A DNA stretch of 64,000 bases from the NCBI GenBank assembly GCA_947259885.1, contig CAMYNW010000006.1, positions 120,149-184,148 of the forward strand. Direction: 5' to 3'. This DNA is from an uncultured Gammaproteobacteria bacterium (GTDB taxonomy: Bacteria > Pseudomonadota > Gammaproteobacteria > Arenicellales > Poriferihabitantaceae). The notes beneath the pieces were generated by a model. It did not search any database and was not told the origin of the DNA. It saw only the letters and a list, made by a program, of their open reading frames with translations. The position numbers and the translations under genes are program-made. Shown in pieces: positions 27,007 through 36,143 of the stretch; the first letter of the stretch is position 1; each line of letters starts with the position of its first letter.

Positions 27007-28206
27007 TCAGGTCCTCGGCTGTACTAAGCTTCCATGCTCCAACACATCATTCGGATATAGGATCACGTTTTCATCCACCAGCAGACCATCCAGGACCTCT
27101 GCATGGGTTTGGTTCATCTGCCCGATATTTACCTTTTTCATAAAGGCCGAGTCACCCTGCACCACAAAAACCGACCAGCTCCCGCCATTGCGAAACAATG
27201 CGCCAATCGGCACCTGTAAGGCATCTTCTTTTGACCACACGGTAACTCGAACGACCACGCGATAACCGTGTCCCAACTCTTCTGGAGTATGTTCGATATC
27301 AAGCAGTGTATTCACTCTCTGTTCCTCAATTCCCAGTGCCGACACTTTAGTAAATGCACTTGGTTCAACCCTGCGCACCACAGCATCCAGATCGACATCT
27401 CCTCCCCACTCCGTCAATATCGCAGTATCTCCAGGCCGTATTTTGGTAGCGTCACTTGAAAGCAGATCTACAACCACCTCAAGTAATCTTGGATCGCCTA
27501 CCCTGGCAATCAACGTACCAGCAGAGACAGCCTGCTCGCTTCGTGTTATCACTTCAAGCACCACACCGTCTATCGGCGCTGTTATATGCACACAACAATC
27601 CTCAGCATGGGGATTCGCCTGCAGTTCCCTGGGTTGAATCATTCGTGCTTTTGCGCTCGCAAGTTCCGCCTCACGCAAACGTATGACCGCTCGCGCACTT
27701 GCGACCTCCGCCTGTCTGAGTTGCACATCGCTGGAATACTTATCTAATTCACTTTCCGTAATTAGAAGTGTTTTGCCAAGTTTTGCAGCCCGCGCATACT
27801 CAGATTGTGACAGCGTAAGTGCGGTGCGCGCTTGTTCGAGCGACATCTCAGCTACCACCACACTGGAACGCGCCGCCTCGATAGCCGCGGCTAGTTCCGA
27901 AGTTGTACGTTGATCAAGAAGCGGTGGATCCATAGGGTGAATTGAAGCGACGATGGTCTCCCAAGCATTCACTGCTTGACCTTCCTCAAGGAGATTGCGA
28001 TCGAGATGACCGGCGATCGGAGACGAGATGGCGTAGACGTCTCGCACCTGGGTAATCCCCTCTTCGTCGATGGTGACTTCCATCGGACCAGAATGCACCT
28101 GAGCAATATCCACTAAAACCGGCTTTTCTCGCATCGCCAGGTAAAACCCTGCCACTAGCAAAGCTATCAGCGCTAACAATCCCGCTCGTTTCCAATTAAT
28201 ATTCAT
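27007..28206 (-). CDS. HlyD/MacA-family periplasmic adaptor
   Basis: Membrane-anchored adaptor of 399 residues: one N-terminal transmembrane helix (about 9-25), a biotinyl-lipoyl half (SSPIAGHLDRNLLEEGQAV), a long alpha-helical hairpin rich in Ala, Glu and Arg (about 105-195), the second lipoyl half (ITAPIDGVVLEV), and a beta-barrel domain. It is the last gene of an ABC-FtsX-HlyD operon, five bases after the permease stop. No outer-membrane TolC gene is nearby. Confidence 0.88.
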   Translation of the reverse strand: MNINWKRAGLLALIALLVAGFYLAMREKPVLVDIAQVHSGPMEVTIDEEGITQVRDVYAISSPIAGHLDRNLLEEGQAVNAWETIVASIHPMDPPLLDQRTTSELAAAIEAARSSVVVAEMSLEQARTALTLSQSEYARAAKLGKTLLITESELDKYSSDVQLRQAEVASARAVIRLREAELASAKARMIQPRELQANPHAEDCCVHITAPIDGVVLEVITRSEQAVSAGTLIARVGDPRLLEVVVDLLSSDATKIRPGDTAILTEWGGDVDLDAVVRRVEPSAFTKVSALGIEEQRVNTLLDIEHTPEELGHGYRVVVRVTVWSKEDALQVPIGALFRNGGSWSVFVVQGDSAFMKKVNIGQMNQTHAEVLDGLLVDENVILYPNDVLEHGSLVQPRT

Positions 28207-28211
28207 CTCAA

Positions 28212-30575
28212 TTATTCTCTTGTCTTCAATACCCGCACCAGATCAAAACGATCTATTCTTCGTCGCACGATAAGCGCAGAAACTACCGCAGCAACGATCA
28301 CCACCAGACTAGCGTTTGCGAAAGTTTCTGAATTGACGACGAACGGTATCCGGTATAGATCACTTTCAAATCCTTTCACCACCATCCACGCAAACAGATA
28401 CCCAAGCAACCAACCAAGTGGCTGAGCCAATAACGTAATGATCCCTAGCTCCGCAAGCAGCACACTTGAAACCTCACCTCGGGTAAAGCCGAAAACCCGC
28501 AGGCTCGCCAGTTCCCGCGCCCGTTCAGAAAGCTGTATTCTGGCAGAGTTGTAGATTACTCCAAATGTAATGATTACAGCCAGAACCACGTACAACGTGG
28601 TCATGGTCGTAATATTTTCCCGAATAGTTTCACGAAACTTTTGCAGAGAAACATCGAGTAACGCGATAGAAGTAATCACAGGTGTCTGCTTGATCTCTTG
28701 ATACAAATCCGGCAGAGAGTTTGCGTCAATACGAATCCGCGCACCGTTCATCCTGTCCCCTTCACGCAAAAGTCTGTTTAAACTTTTAAGACTCATATAA
28801 CTGGTGAGGCCAACATAACTCGACACAAGACCGACAACCGGAACTGATACAACTCGATTGTTATGTTCCAACAGTTCGACCTTGACTTGATCACCGGGGC
28901 GCAGCTTCAGTTGCTTTGCCAGCATCTCGGGCACCATCAAGCCAGTAATAGGCGGTTTCACCGGATTCTGTTCAACATCCAGTATTTGCAGAAGACGTGA
29001 ATCATTTGAGATGCCGACAATGGGCACGCGTTTTTCAGTTTCGCCATGTCGGAACTTGGTCAATGTGGCGCGGAAGGGCTCTACCCGCTTCACTCCAGGC
29101 AGTCCGCGCAAGCTATATTGTGCATCGAGAGGTAACGCCTCAACCAGACTGATCGAAGCGTCCTGCCGTTCGGTGCGAAAGAAAATGTTGTCGATCATGT
29201 AGTCAATCGAATCGAATGCAAACACGGCAGTGACCAACAGAGTGACCGAAAGCGAGGTACCAAGAGTTGTCAGAAAAGTACGCAGCGGCCATCGCAACAG
29301 GTGCCTGGTTGACATAATCGTGCGACGGGAAATCCGCTGGAACCGCCTTTTGCTTCGATCAAACAAGCTTCGATATTGAGTGGGTGCTGGGGGCTGCATC
29401 GCTACTGCTGGAGGCAGTCTAACAGTTGAATACACTGCCCTGGCCGCGCCTGCTATGGCTGCCAGCATGGTGACTCCGGTTGCAAGCAGGAACAAATCCA
29501 GGCTGTGTCGAAAAATCAGGAACGGAAATGTGAAGAATCTTCCGTAAAGTCTGGTCAATCCCAGGCCCAACCATTGACCCGCGATCACGCCAATCACCAT
29601 ACCTACCAGGCCGATGGCCAGCACCAGTTTGGTGTAGTGCCAGCCAACCGCGACATCGGTGTAACCAATTGCCTTCAATAATCCGACCTGCTCACGCTCA
29701 AGCTCGATCAACCTCGACAGAATCATGTTAACCAGGAAGGCTGAAACAAACAGGAATATCGGTGGAATGATCATGGCCATGGCTCTGAGTTCCTTAAGCT
29801 CGTTATCCAGGAACGCATGGGAAAGTTGATCTTCTCTGGACCTTGCTCCTGAACCTCCATAGGGCTTCAAGATATTGTCCAGCCCCTCCATGATCCTCTT
29901 GAGATCAGCATTTCGAAGCGTGGTCAGCGATAAATCGTCGAAAGCGCCCTCCATATCATAGAGCCCACGCAATACTGAGGCGGACATGTAGAAAACACCA
30001 AACCTTTTCTGGTCGGGAACCATGTCACCAGGTCCGATTGCGTAGACGAACTCGGGTGAAAGAACAGTGCCGACAATGGTCAGCTTTCTTTTTTTGCCAT
30101 TAATGATTGCCTCAAACGAATCACCGGGGGTAAATCTGTGCGCGTCGGCAAAAGTTTCAAGAACTGCAACTTCATCCGGGCGTCCACTCTCTGGAAGCCT
30201 GCCTTGCCTGATATAAACCTTGTTTACCAATGCTTCACGATGATCGGGGATCGACACCACAATGCCTGTTGCCGGTTCAACCATCAGGGGCACATCCAAC
30301 AGTACGGGTTGCATGATGCGCAGTTCAACTGCCGATACGCCTGGCAATGACGCAATCCTTTCCTTGAGGGTCAACGGGGCACGAACTGCGGAGGCGAAAA
30401 CAGACCCGAATCGGTAACGCTCGTAAAAAGCACTTCGGGTTTCTTCCAGTGACCGGTAAGACCCTATTGAAAGAATAATGGTCGCTACACCGCAGGCCAT
30501 CACCAAAGCGATCGCTAGCGCTTGTGCCCAGATTCGACGAAGATCGTAAACCAGTTTTTTATCCAACGCGCGCAT
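28212..30575 (-). CDS. ABC transporter permease with two FtsX domains
   Basis: Inner-membrane protein of 787 residues, starting at the ATG at 30575, two bases after the ATPase stop. An N-terminal helix is followed by a large periplasmic domain, a first FtsX block (about residues 275-390), a linker with a further helix and second periplasmic domain, and a second FtsX block near 655-775. This doubled LolCE/MacB-like architecture belongs to mechanotransmission-type ABC systems that move lipids, peptides or lipoproteins in the periplasm rather than across the inner membrane. Cargo unknown. Confidence 0.88.
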   Translation of the reverse strand: MRALDKKLVYDLRRIWAQALAIALVMACGVATIILSIGSYRSLEETRSAFYERYRFGSVFASAVRAPLTLKERIASLPGVSAVELRIMQPVLLDVPLMVEPATGIVVSIPDHREALVNKVYIRQGRLPESGRPDEVAVLETFADAHRFTPGDSFEAIINGKKRKLTIVGTVLSPEFVYAIGPGDMVPDQKRFGVFYMSASVLRGLYDMEGAFDDLSLTTLRNADLKRIMEGLDNILKPYGGSGARSREDQLSHAFLDNELKELRAMAMIIPPIFLFVSAFLVNMILSRLIELEREQVGLLKAIGYTDVAVGWHYTKLVLAIGLVGMVIGVIAGQWLGLGLTRLYGRFFTFPFLIFRHSLDLFLLATGVTMLAAIAGAARAVYSTVRLPPAVAMQPPAPTQYRSLFDRSKRRFQRISRRTIMSTRHLLRWPLRTFLTTLGTSLSVTLLVTAVFAFDSIDYMIDNIFFRTERQDASISLVEALPLDAQYSLRGLPGVKRVEPFRATLTKFRHGETEKRVPIVGISNDSRLLQILDVEQNPVKPPITGLMVPEMLAKQLKLRPGDQVKVELLEHNNRVVSVPVVGLVSSYVGLTSYMSLKSLNRLLREGDRMNGARIRIDANSLPDLYQEIKQTPVITSIALLDVSLQKFRETIRENITTMTTLYVVLAVIITFGVIYNSARIQLSERARELASLRVFGFTRGEVSSVLLAELGIITLLAQPLGWLLGYLFAWMVVKGFESDLYRIPFVVNSETFANASLVVIVAAVVSALIVRRRIDRFDLVRVLKTRE

Positions 30576-30577
30576 TA

Positions 30578-31285
30578 CTACCAACTGACCTTAGACGGGC
30601 TAACCGGATGATCATTGACCTGCATATTTTCAATTTTGCCATCCTTGAAATAAAACACCCTATTAGCTATTTCGCGAATTTCGACGTTGTGGGTGATGAT
30701 GGCTGCCGTGGTGCCAAGTTCTCGATTGATAGTTGACAGGGCTTCTAGCACCAGTATCCCGGTTTTTGAATCCAGCGCGCCGGTAGGCTCGTCACATAGC
30801 AATACTTCAGGCCTTTTGGCTATCGCCCGTGCAATGGCGATACGCTGCTGTTCCCCGCCAGAAAGCTGGGCCGGAAAGTGGGTCGCGCGATCTGACAAGT
30901 TCACCATTGCCAACGCCTCATCTGGAGACATTGGCGCACGCGCAATCTCCGTTACCAGCGCTACATTCTCGCGAGCCGTGAGACTAGGAATCAGGTTATA
31001 AAACTGAAACACGAATCCGACGTGTTCGCGCCGGTATCGGGTCAGATCTCTTTCATTAAGCGCTGTCAAAGAACGGCCATCAAACAGCACCTTTCCACTG
31101 GTGGCCTGATCTAAGCCTCCAACGATATTCAACAAAGTAGATTTACCGCTACCCGATGGGCCCAGCAATACTGCCATCTCTCCCTCATAGAGCGTCATAT
31201 CGACTCCATTCAGGGCACGAACCTCCACTTCGCCGGACCCGTATATTTTGGTTAAACCGCTGATTTCGAAAATGGGTTTCTGCAT
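30578..31285 (-). CDS. ABC transporter ATPase, MacB/LolD type
   Basis: Nucleotide-binding subunit of 235 residues with Walker [11 protein letters not shown]-loop FVFQFYNL, signature LSGGEQQR, Walker [14 protein letters not shown] and switch histidine in ITHN. The LolD/MacB subgroup is indicated by the [11 protein letters not shown] stretch. It heads the operon with the FtsX permease and HlyD adaptor. A perfect FNR/FixK palindrome is 52 bases upstream, so the transporter is likely part of the low-oxygen response. Confidence 0.93.
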   Translation of the reverse strand: MQKPIFEISGLTKIYGSGEVEVRALNGVDMTLYEGEMAVLLGPSGSGKSTLLNIVGGLDQATSGKVLFDGRSLTALNERDLTRYRREHVGFVFQFYNLIPSLTARENVALVTEIARAPMSPDEALAMVNLSDRATHFPAQLSGGEQQRIAIARAIAKRPEVLLCDEPTGALDSKTGILVLEALSTINRELGTTAAIITHNVEIREIANRVFYFKDGKIENMQVNDHPVSPSKVSW

Positions 31286-31337
31286 TTGGACAGCCTAGAT
31301 ATAACCCGTCACCTTATCCAAACTTAAAAAAGTCGGG

Positions 31338-31351
31338 TTGATATCAATCAA
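31338..31351. promoter_or_regulatory. Perfect FNR/FixK/Dnr palindrome upstream of the ABC exporter operon
   Basis: TTGATATCAATCAA matches TTGAT-N4-ATCAA in all ten positions. It is 52 bases before the ATPase start; the gene to the right (nei) ends here, so the ABC operon is the sole candidate target. Confidence 0.75.
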
Positions 31352-31369
31352 CCCATCAACACGATGAAT

Positions 31370-32200
31370 TCAGCCTGGAAGGCTCTGGCAGTTAGGACAA
31401 AAGTAGATATGTCTCCCTCCTGAATCGATTCGCTCGATCTTATAGCTGCAGAAATAACAATGTTTACCTTCTCGTGCATAGACACTGAAACGATACTGTT
31501 CTTTGTCGGTCTTGCCTTGCGCCTTTAAGCTTCTAACAAGTGATGGTGGATTGACCACACCACGGGTTTTGTAAGATCGACGGGTAAGCCTAATCATTTC
31601 CGTTGCCAACCGTTCAAGGTCACCACGGCAACAATCTACCGGTCGCAGACGGGGATGCAGTCTGGAACGAAACAATATTTCTGCACGAAGGTAATTCCCC
31701 AGACCCGCAACAAATCCCTGGTCCAAAAGCAGATTGCCGAGCTGTCGGTTTCTGTATTTTACAGACTCCAGACGTTCAAGCAGTTCGCCGACCGTGGGAT
31801 TCTGTGAGAGTAAATCCGGACCCAGTTTTGATAAAAATTTATGCTTCAGCAACTGACCGGCTTCCAGCACCTCGATATCAGAGGCGCTATAGAGAAAAGC
31901 GCTGTATCCGCGATTATGAATTGCAAGACGGAGCTGACGGTGGGTATCGGGTAATTCATCGCTTCTCACAACATACCAACGGCCATACAGCTGATTGTGG
32001 CTATAGATCACCAGATCATTGTCAAAGGCCGTCAGGATCGCCTTACCCCTTGATTCAACGTTTACAACTTTTTTACCCGTTAACTTTTTTTCAAATTTCT
32101 TTAGATGTGGATAGGCAAAAAACACTTTAGTGGTTTTTCTACTTACCAGCGCTTTGGCTATCGAATCAGCGGCGAGTCGTATTTCAGGACCTTCTGGCAT
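31370..32200 (-). CDS. nei: Endonuclease VIII / formamidopyrimidine-type DNA glycosylase
   Basis: Base-excision repair enzyme of 276 residues. The catalytic N-terminus is MPEGPEIR (Pro2 nucleophile, Glu3); a conserved Lys lies in SRGKAILT, the helix-two-turn-helix around GLGNYLRAEILF, and a C-terminal zinc finger with CYFC and CPNC. PEGPEIRLAADSI favours Nei over MutM. It removes oxidised pyrimidines. It stands apart from the ABC operon, separated by the FNR palindrome. Confidence 0.9.
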   Translation of the reverse strand: MPEGPEIRLAADSIAKALVSRKTTKVFFAYPHLKKFEKKLTGKKVVNVESRGKAILTAFDNDLVIYSHNQLYGRWYVVRSDELPDTHRQLRLAIHNRGYSAFLYSASDIEVLEAGQLLKHKFLSKLGPDLLSQNPTVGELLERLESVKYRNRQLGNLLLDQGFVAGLGNYLRAEILFRSRLHPRLRPVDCCRGDLERLATEMIRLTRRSYKTRGVVNPPSLVRSLKAQGKTDKEQYRFSVYAREGKHCYFCSYKIERIDSGGRHIYFCPNCQSLPG

Positions 32201-32545
32201 AGAGGATTACTCTTTAAGAGGACGACTAGTGCAGCCGAATTGACCGCAAACTAACGTCAAGGTGGAGCGTATGAGCCCATTAACGAGCAGCACTGCCGCG
32301 GGGACGCTACTATGTCATTAAGTTAAAAACATTCTGATCCCAAAACGAGGATATTTACCGAACTCGTAACATAACCCGAAGGGGATAGCGAATAGACTCT
32401 ACTATCCTGACAATGGGATAGCGAACTCCATGATTCGGCTCAATAGGATATATTTGGCAAATTGGTCATGGTCTGCATCTTATCCGTTTTCTGGCTCGCG
32501 ACTGATATATTATTTCCATTAGTATTAATAACGGAGACTCCGCCA
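32201..32545. other. Gene-free stretch upstream of the FadL-type porin
   Basis: No convincing gene. It holds an 11-base direct repeat, GGGATAGCGAA, at 32382-32392 and 32415-32425, starts 33 bases (three helical turns) apart, and an AT-rich segment just before the porin ribosome-binding site. Possibly an operator or promoter region for the porin. Confidence 0.4.
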
Positions 32546-33859
32546 ATGAAATTTGTTAACAGATTTACCCTAGGCTTATCGATCCTGGGATTATTGCTAC
32601 CGTTAAGTGCAAATGCGACCAACGGACTTTATCAACATGGATATGGTGTCAGAGCTAACGCCATGGCGGGTGCAGGCGTAGCACTTCCACTTGATGCCCT
32701 GGCTGCCGCAACCAATCCAGCTGGAACTGTAATGATAGGAAATCGCAAGGATATCGGTCTTGCACTGTTTTCCCCGCAACGAAGCTACACGGCCACGGGG
32801 GCACCATCCGGCGGCTTTCCACCTTTACCAGGCCCCGAGGTCGATAGCGAATCCACCCTGTTTGCCATTCCAAGCTTTGGCTGGAGTAAATCCATAAACG
32901 ATGTGTCTGCATTCAGTCTCAGCGTCTACGGTAACGGCGGAATGAATACTGACTGGAAGGCTTCGGATACGCCCACTATAACCACCCCAATGGGACCTGC
33001 TGCTGGCACCTTTCTCGCTGGAGATGCTGGGGTAGATTATTCCCAGCTCTTTATCAATCTTAACTATGCCGGGAAAATATCAGAAGGCAGCTCGATCGGC
33101 ATCAGTGGCATTATCAACTATTCGCAATTAGAGCTGAAAGGTCTTCAGGGCTTCTCAGGTTTTTCCGTTGATCCCACTAAGCTGACCAACAATGGCAAAG
33201 AAGATGATATCAGCTTCGGAATAAAGATCGGCGGACTGTTTGCCCTCACGGACAAATTAGACCTGGGCGTTTCTTATCAGAGTGAAATCCGCAATAACCT
33301 TAATGACTACGGTGGACTGTTCGCTAACCGCGGCGACCTCAACATCCCGGCCACTGCGACCATAGGGCTGGGATTTGAGATCAACGAGCGCTCCTCGATC
33401 GCGTTCGATGTTCAACAGATTTTTTATGGCAATGCCGATGCGATCGGAAATCCAGGCACACTCAATCCCACATCCGGGCTGTTTGCTTGCGCCGGGGGAG
33501 ATTTTACAAGCTGTCTTGGGGGCAGTAACGGTGCAGGCTTCGGTTGGGAAGACATGACGATTGTCAAACTTGGTTACCAGATTCAAACAAGTGATGACAT
33601 GATCTGGCGCTTCGGCGTCAGCCATGGTGACCAGCCGATACCGAACAACGAGGTGACGCTTAATATTATCGCGCCGGGTGTAGTAGAAACTCACGTCACA
33701 GCGGGCTTCTCAAAGACCCTGGCAAATGGAAACGATCTGTCGCTCGCTCTGATGTATGCACCGGAGAAATGCGTTAATGGTCCTTCAGCCTTCAATCCCG
33801 GTCAGACCATCGAGCTGTGCATGAATCAGTTCCAGCTCGAATTAGGATATAGCTGGTAA
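32546..33859 (+). CDS. FadL/OmpP1-family outer membrane porin
   Basis: Outer-membrane beta-barrel of 437 residues that takes up long-chain fatty acids or other hydrophobic compounds. The ATG at 32546 has GGAG 12 bases upstream and opens a signal peptide ending near ANA; the mature start TNGLYQHGYGVRANAMAGAG is the family hallmark, with NPAGTVMIG and the C-terminal aromatic strand FQLELGYSW. The periplasm-facing hatch and S3 kink cannot be judged. It could feed the beta-oxidation genes at 49-53 kb. Confidence 0.9.
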   Translation: MKFVNRFTLGLSILGLLLPLSANATNGLYQHGYGVRANAMAGAGVALPLDALAAATNPAGTVMIGNRKDIGLALFSPQRSYTATGAPSGGFPPLPGPEVDSESTLFAIPSFGWSKSINDVSAFSLSVYGNGGMNTDWKASDTPTITTPMGPAAGTFLAGDAGVDYSQLFINLNYAGKISEGSSIGISGIINYSQLELKGLQGFSGFSVDPTKLTNNGKEDDISFGIKIGGLFALTDKLDLGVSYQSEIRNNLNDYGGLFANRGDLNIPATATIGLGFEINERSSIAFDVQQIFYGNADAIGNPGTLNPTSGLFACAGGDFTSCLGGSNGAGFGWEDMTIVKLGYQIQTSDDMIWRFGVSHGDQPIPNNEVTLNIIAPGVVETHVTAGFSKTLANGNDLSLALMYAPEKCVNGPSAFNPGQTIELCMNQFQLELGYSW

Positions 33860-33884
33860 CTAGCTACTTAACCTTTCGGTGGAG

Positions 33885-34274
33885 TCAATTTGCTGGCTCC
33901 ACCGCGCCGCCTGCTTCACGCCATGCGGCAAAACCTCCAGCAATATGGGCTGTTTTTTCAAATCCCATCTCAACCAGGGTCCGAGTGGCAAGAGTTGAAC
34001 GTCCCCCCGTAGCGCAGAAAAGCAAGAACCGCTTATCCTGCACAAAGGCCTGGTGATGCATGGGGCCTTGTGGATCAACGATAAATTCAAGGAACCCTCG
34101 CGGCGCATGGACAGCACCAGGTACTGTGCCATTCTTCTGAAGCTCAACGGTTTCCCTAATATCGACTAGCACCACGTTGGGGTCATTTACCATCTCAAGT
34201 GCGTCATGCACCGACACGGTATCAATGACGGCGTTGGCTTCAGCCATCATTTTTTTAAGGGTATGAACGGTCAT
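33885..34274 (-). CDS. Rhodanese-like sulfurtransferase
   Basis: Single-domain rhodanese of 129 residues. The active-site loop reads FCATGGRS with the catalytic cysteine; the N-terminal VVLVDIRETVE and C-terminal IAGGFAAWREAGG motifs are intact. It could move sulfane sulfur to a thiol acceptor. It is cytosolic (no signal peptide), convergent with the porin and 198 bases from the divergent bactofilin-like gene. Confidence 0.92.
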   Translation of the reverse strand: MTVHTLKKMMAEANAVIDTVSVHDALEMVNDPNVVLVDIRETVELQKNGTVPGAVHAPRGFLEFIVDPQGPMHHQAFVQDKRFLLFCATGGRSTLATRTLVEMGFEKTAHIAGGFAAWREAGGAVEPAN

Positions 34275-34401
34275 ATAAATATCTCAATCTAAGTGATTAT
34301 CATTTTATCGCCAATCAATTGACGAAGCCAATGCAGTAATCTCCACACGACGCTTGTAAGCGCATTCACGGATTGGTTTTGCTATTCCATCTACCTATCG
34401 T

Positions 34402-34415
34402 TTGATCAGGATCAG
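34402..34415. promoter_or_regulatory. FNR/FixK-like site between rhodanese and bactofilin-like genes
   Basis: TTGATCAGGATCAG has a single mismatch in the last base of TTGAT-N4-ATCAA. It is 57 bases before the rightward GTG start and 127 from the leftward rhodanese start. Confidence 0.42.
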
Positions 34416-34472
34416 TATTCGAGTCAGCGTGCTCAGCGATCCTACTTATCGGCTTCTAAGGAGTGAAATACA

Positions 34473-35597
34473 GTGCGGAAGAAGAATCTATCAAAAATCC
34501 TGCTAATGGCAGCCACGCTGCTGACATCCTATGGTCTGCCGGCGCAACAGGCATCAGAAATCATCAATATCCAGGAACCCGTGGACGAGGATATCTACCT
34601 TGCAGGGCGCAGTATCAATATTCTCAGCGCTGTCACAGGTGACGCAGTGCTGGCCGGCCAACGCGTCACTGTGGCGCAGTCTGTCACAGAGGATCTGATT
34701 GCTGTTGGGGAACGCATAATCCTTCGCGCCAAAATTGGAGACGATGTGCGCGCCGCCGGAAGGATCATTAATATCGATGCAGAAGTCGGCGATGATGTGA
34801 TCCTGGCCGCTGAGACCATTGCACTAGGTCCGAACGCAACGATCTCTGGCAGGACCTGGGCAGCGGCGCGAAGCATTGACGTTGCCGGTCAGCTCGGCGC
34901 TGAGCTCCGAGCTGCAGCCCAGGAAGTCACGATCAGCGGCCAGATTACGGGTAACGTCTATTTGATTGCGGAGAATATAGAGGTCTTACCCGGAGCGATG
35001 ATTACCGGCGATTTTTCTTACAGAAGCTCAACTGAGGCAAACATCGCATCAGGAGCGAACATTTCCGGCAAAGTGATTCGATTGGAAATGGAGCTTCCAG
35101 AAGAACCGGACGCACCCATATTTCTGATCATTTCAGGTTTTTTTCTAACATTGCTGTTAAGCGTAAGCGTGATGTCATGGCTGTTTTCCCGACTCATAGT
35201 TGATGCAGGCACGTCGATCACGCAGGAAGGATTTAAATCCATTGGACTTGGCGTGGTTCTTTTCTTATTGACACCTCCTATCATTCTGATTTTGGTAGTT
35301 ACCGTAATTGGCATTCCACTGGGTTTAGCATTGCTAGCGCTTTACTTCATCATCCTGTTTCTGGGATTGGTAGTTGGTATCAACTTTATTGGAGATCTGT
35401 TTCTAAAGCTTATTGGAAAGAGAGAGGATGGCGGTAATGGCTGGCGTTTACTTGGGATCGCCCTGGCCATTATATTGATCATGGTGACGCAGCTCATTCC
35501 ACTATTGGGAGGGCTCGCCTTTATCATATTATTCCTTCTCGGCCTGGGTGCGGCGGCGATGCAACTTTTCAAGCGCTACCGCGTCGAATATAGGTAA
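34473..35597 (+). CDS. Bactofilin-like beta-helix membrane protein
   Basis: 374 residues starting at a GTG with AAGGAG nine bases before it. A signal peptide (about 1-25, ending near PAQQ) leads to a run of roughly 20-residue repeats (GDAVLAGQRVTV, EDLIAVGERIIL, DDVRAAGRIINI, DDVILAAETIAL) like the polymer-forming bactofilin beta-helix, to about residue 200. Four to five hydrophobic helices follow (215-365). Bactofilins are normally cytosolic scaffolds; an exported repeat anchored by membrane helices differs. Function unknown; perhaps a periplasmic structural or surface protein. Confidence 0.75.
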   Translation: MRKKNLSKILLMAATLLTSYGLPAQQASEIINIQEPVDEDIYLAGRSINILSAVTGDAVLAGQRVTVAQSVTEDLIAVGERIILRAKIGDDVRAAGRIINIDAEVGDDVILAAETIALGPNATISGRTWAAARSIDVAGQLGAELRAAAQEVTISGQITGNVYLIAENIEVLPGAMITGDFSYRSSTEANIASGANISGKVIRLEMELPEEPDAPIFLIISGFFLTLLLSVSVMSWLFSRLIVDAGTSITQEGFKSIGLGVVLFLLTPPIILILVVTVIGIPLGLALLALYFIILFLGLVVGINFIGDLFLKLIGKREDGGNGWRLLGIALAIILIMVTQLIPLLGGLAFIILFLLGLGAAAMQLFKRYRVEYR

Positions 35598-35701
35598 TAT
35601 TTGTTATTCACATCAACCGAGCGATTGATAGCATCTGCCCTGATCTTGCTAAACTGTGAAAGCAGGACTCGCTCGAAACAAATGGTTAAAGGGGTATAGA
35701 T

Positions 35702-36085
35702 TTGCTTAACTCCCACGAAGTTAACGAGATTTATAGATACGCCAAGGCGAGGCCGGGAGAAGACTGGGCCAGTACAACCGTCTACGGCATGGCATTTAAC
35801 ACGCGGTTTGAAAATGAGCGAATTGAAGAGCAACGCAGCCATATTCTGTGTCTGCTTGACGAGTTGCCCGACTGTTATCATGAGCACAACGGAGCGGGCT
35901 GGCGTTTTCTTGAAATGGATCGCGATAAATATGGCCACCAATGGGCTGACAATCACATCACGTTAGACCGGTTTCTCCAATTGGGTATTGGTACCGGCAA
36001 AGTAACCCTCGTCAAACCCCGCGGCCAGCTGTTGGACTACATGCCTAACGTGCTCATTTTCGACCACCCTGTGCTGGTTGCGTAA
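35702..36085 (+). CDS. Hypothetical soluble protein, not recognised
   Basis: 127 residues from a TTG codon preceded by AAGGGG at good spacing; the next in-frame ATG (35789) would remove 29 residues. There is no signal peptide, membrane segment or cysteine motif. It is rich in His, Asp and aromatic residues in the middle (CYHEHNGAGWRFLEMDRDKYGHQWADNH), which could bind a metal. It sits 104 bases after the bactofilin-like gene and converges on nnrS. I do not recognise a family. Confidence 0.6.
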   Translation: MLNSHEVNEIYRYAKARPGEDWASTTVYGMAFNTRFENERIEEQRSHILCLLDELPDCYHEHNGAGWRFLEMDRDKYGHQWADNHITLDRFLQLGIGTGKVTLVKPRGQLLDYMPNVLIFDHPVLVA

Positions 36086-36143
36086 GTCAGGACTCCAACA
36101 CTTTAAAACTGTTCAGCCATCAACTGAGAAAACAAGAGCGGCT

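Noticed and set aside
33878..33903. GGTGGAG / CTCCACC hairpin after the FadL-type porin as a terminator
   Set aside because: Second arm lies inside the rhodanese coding region and there is no T-run.
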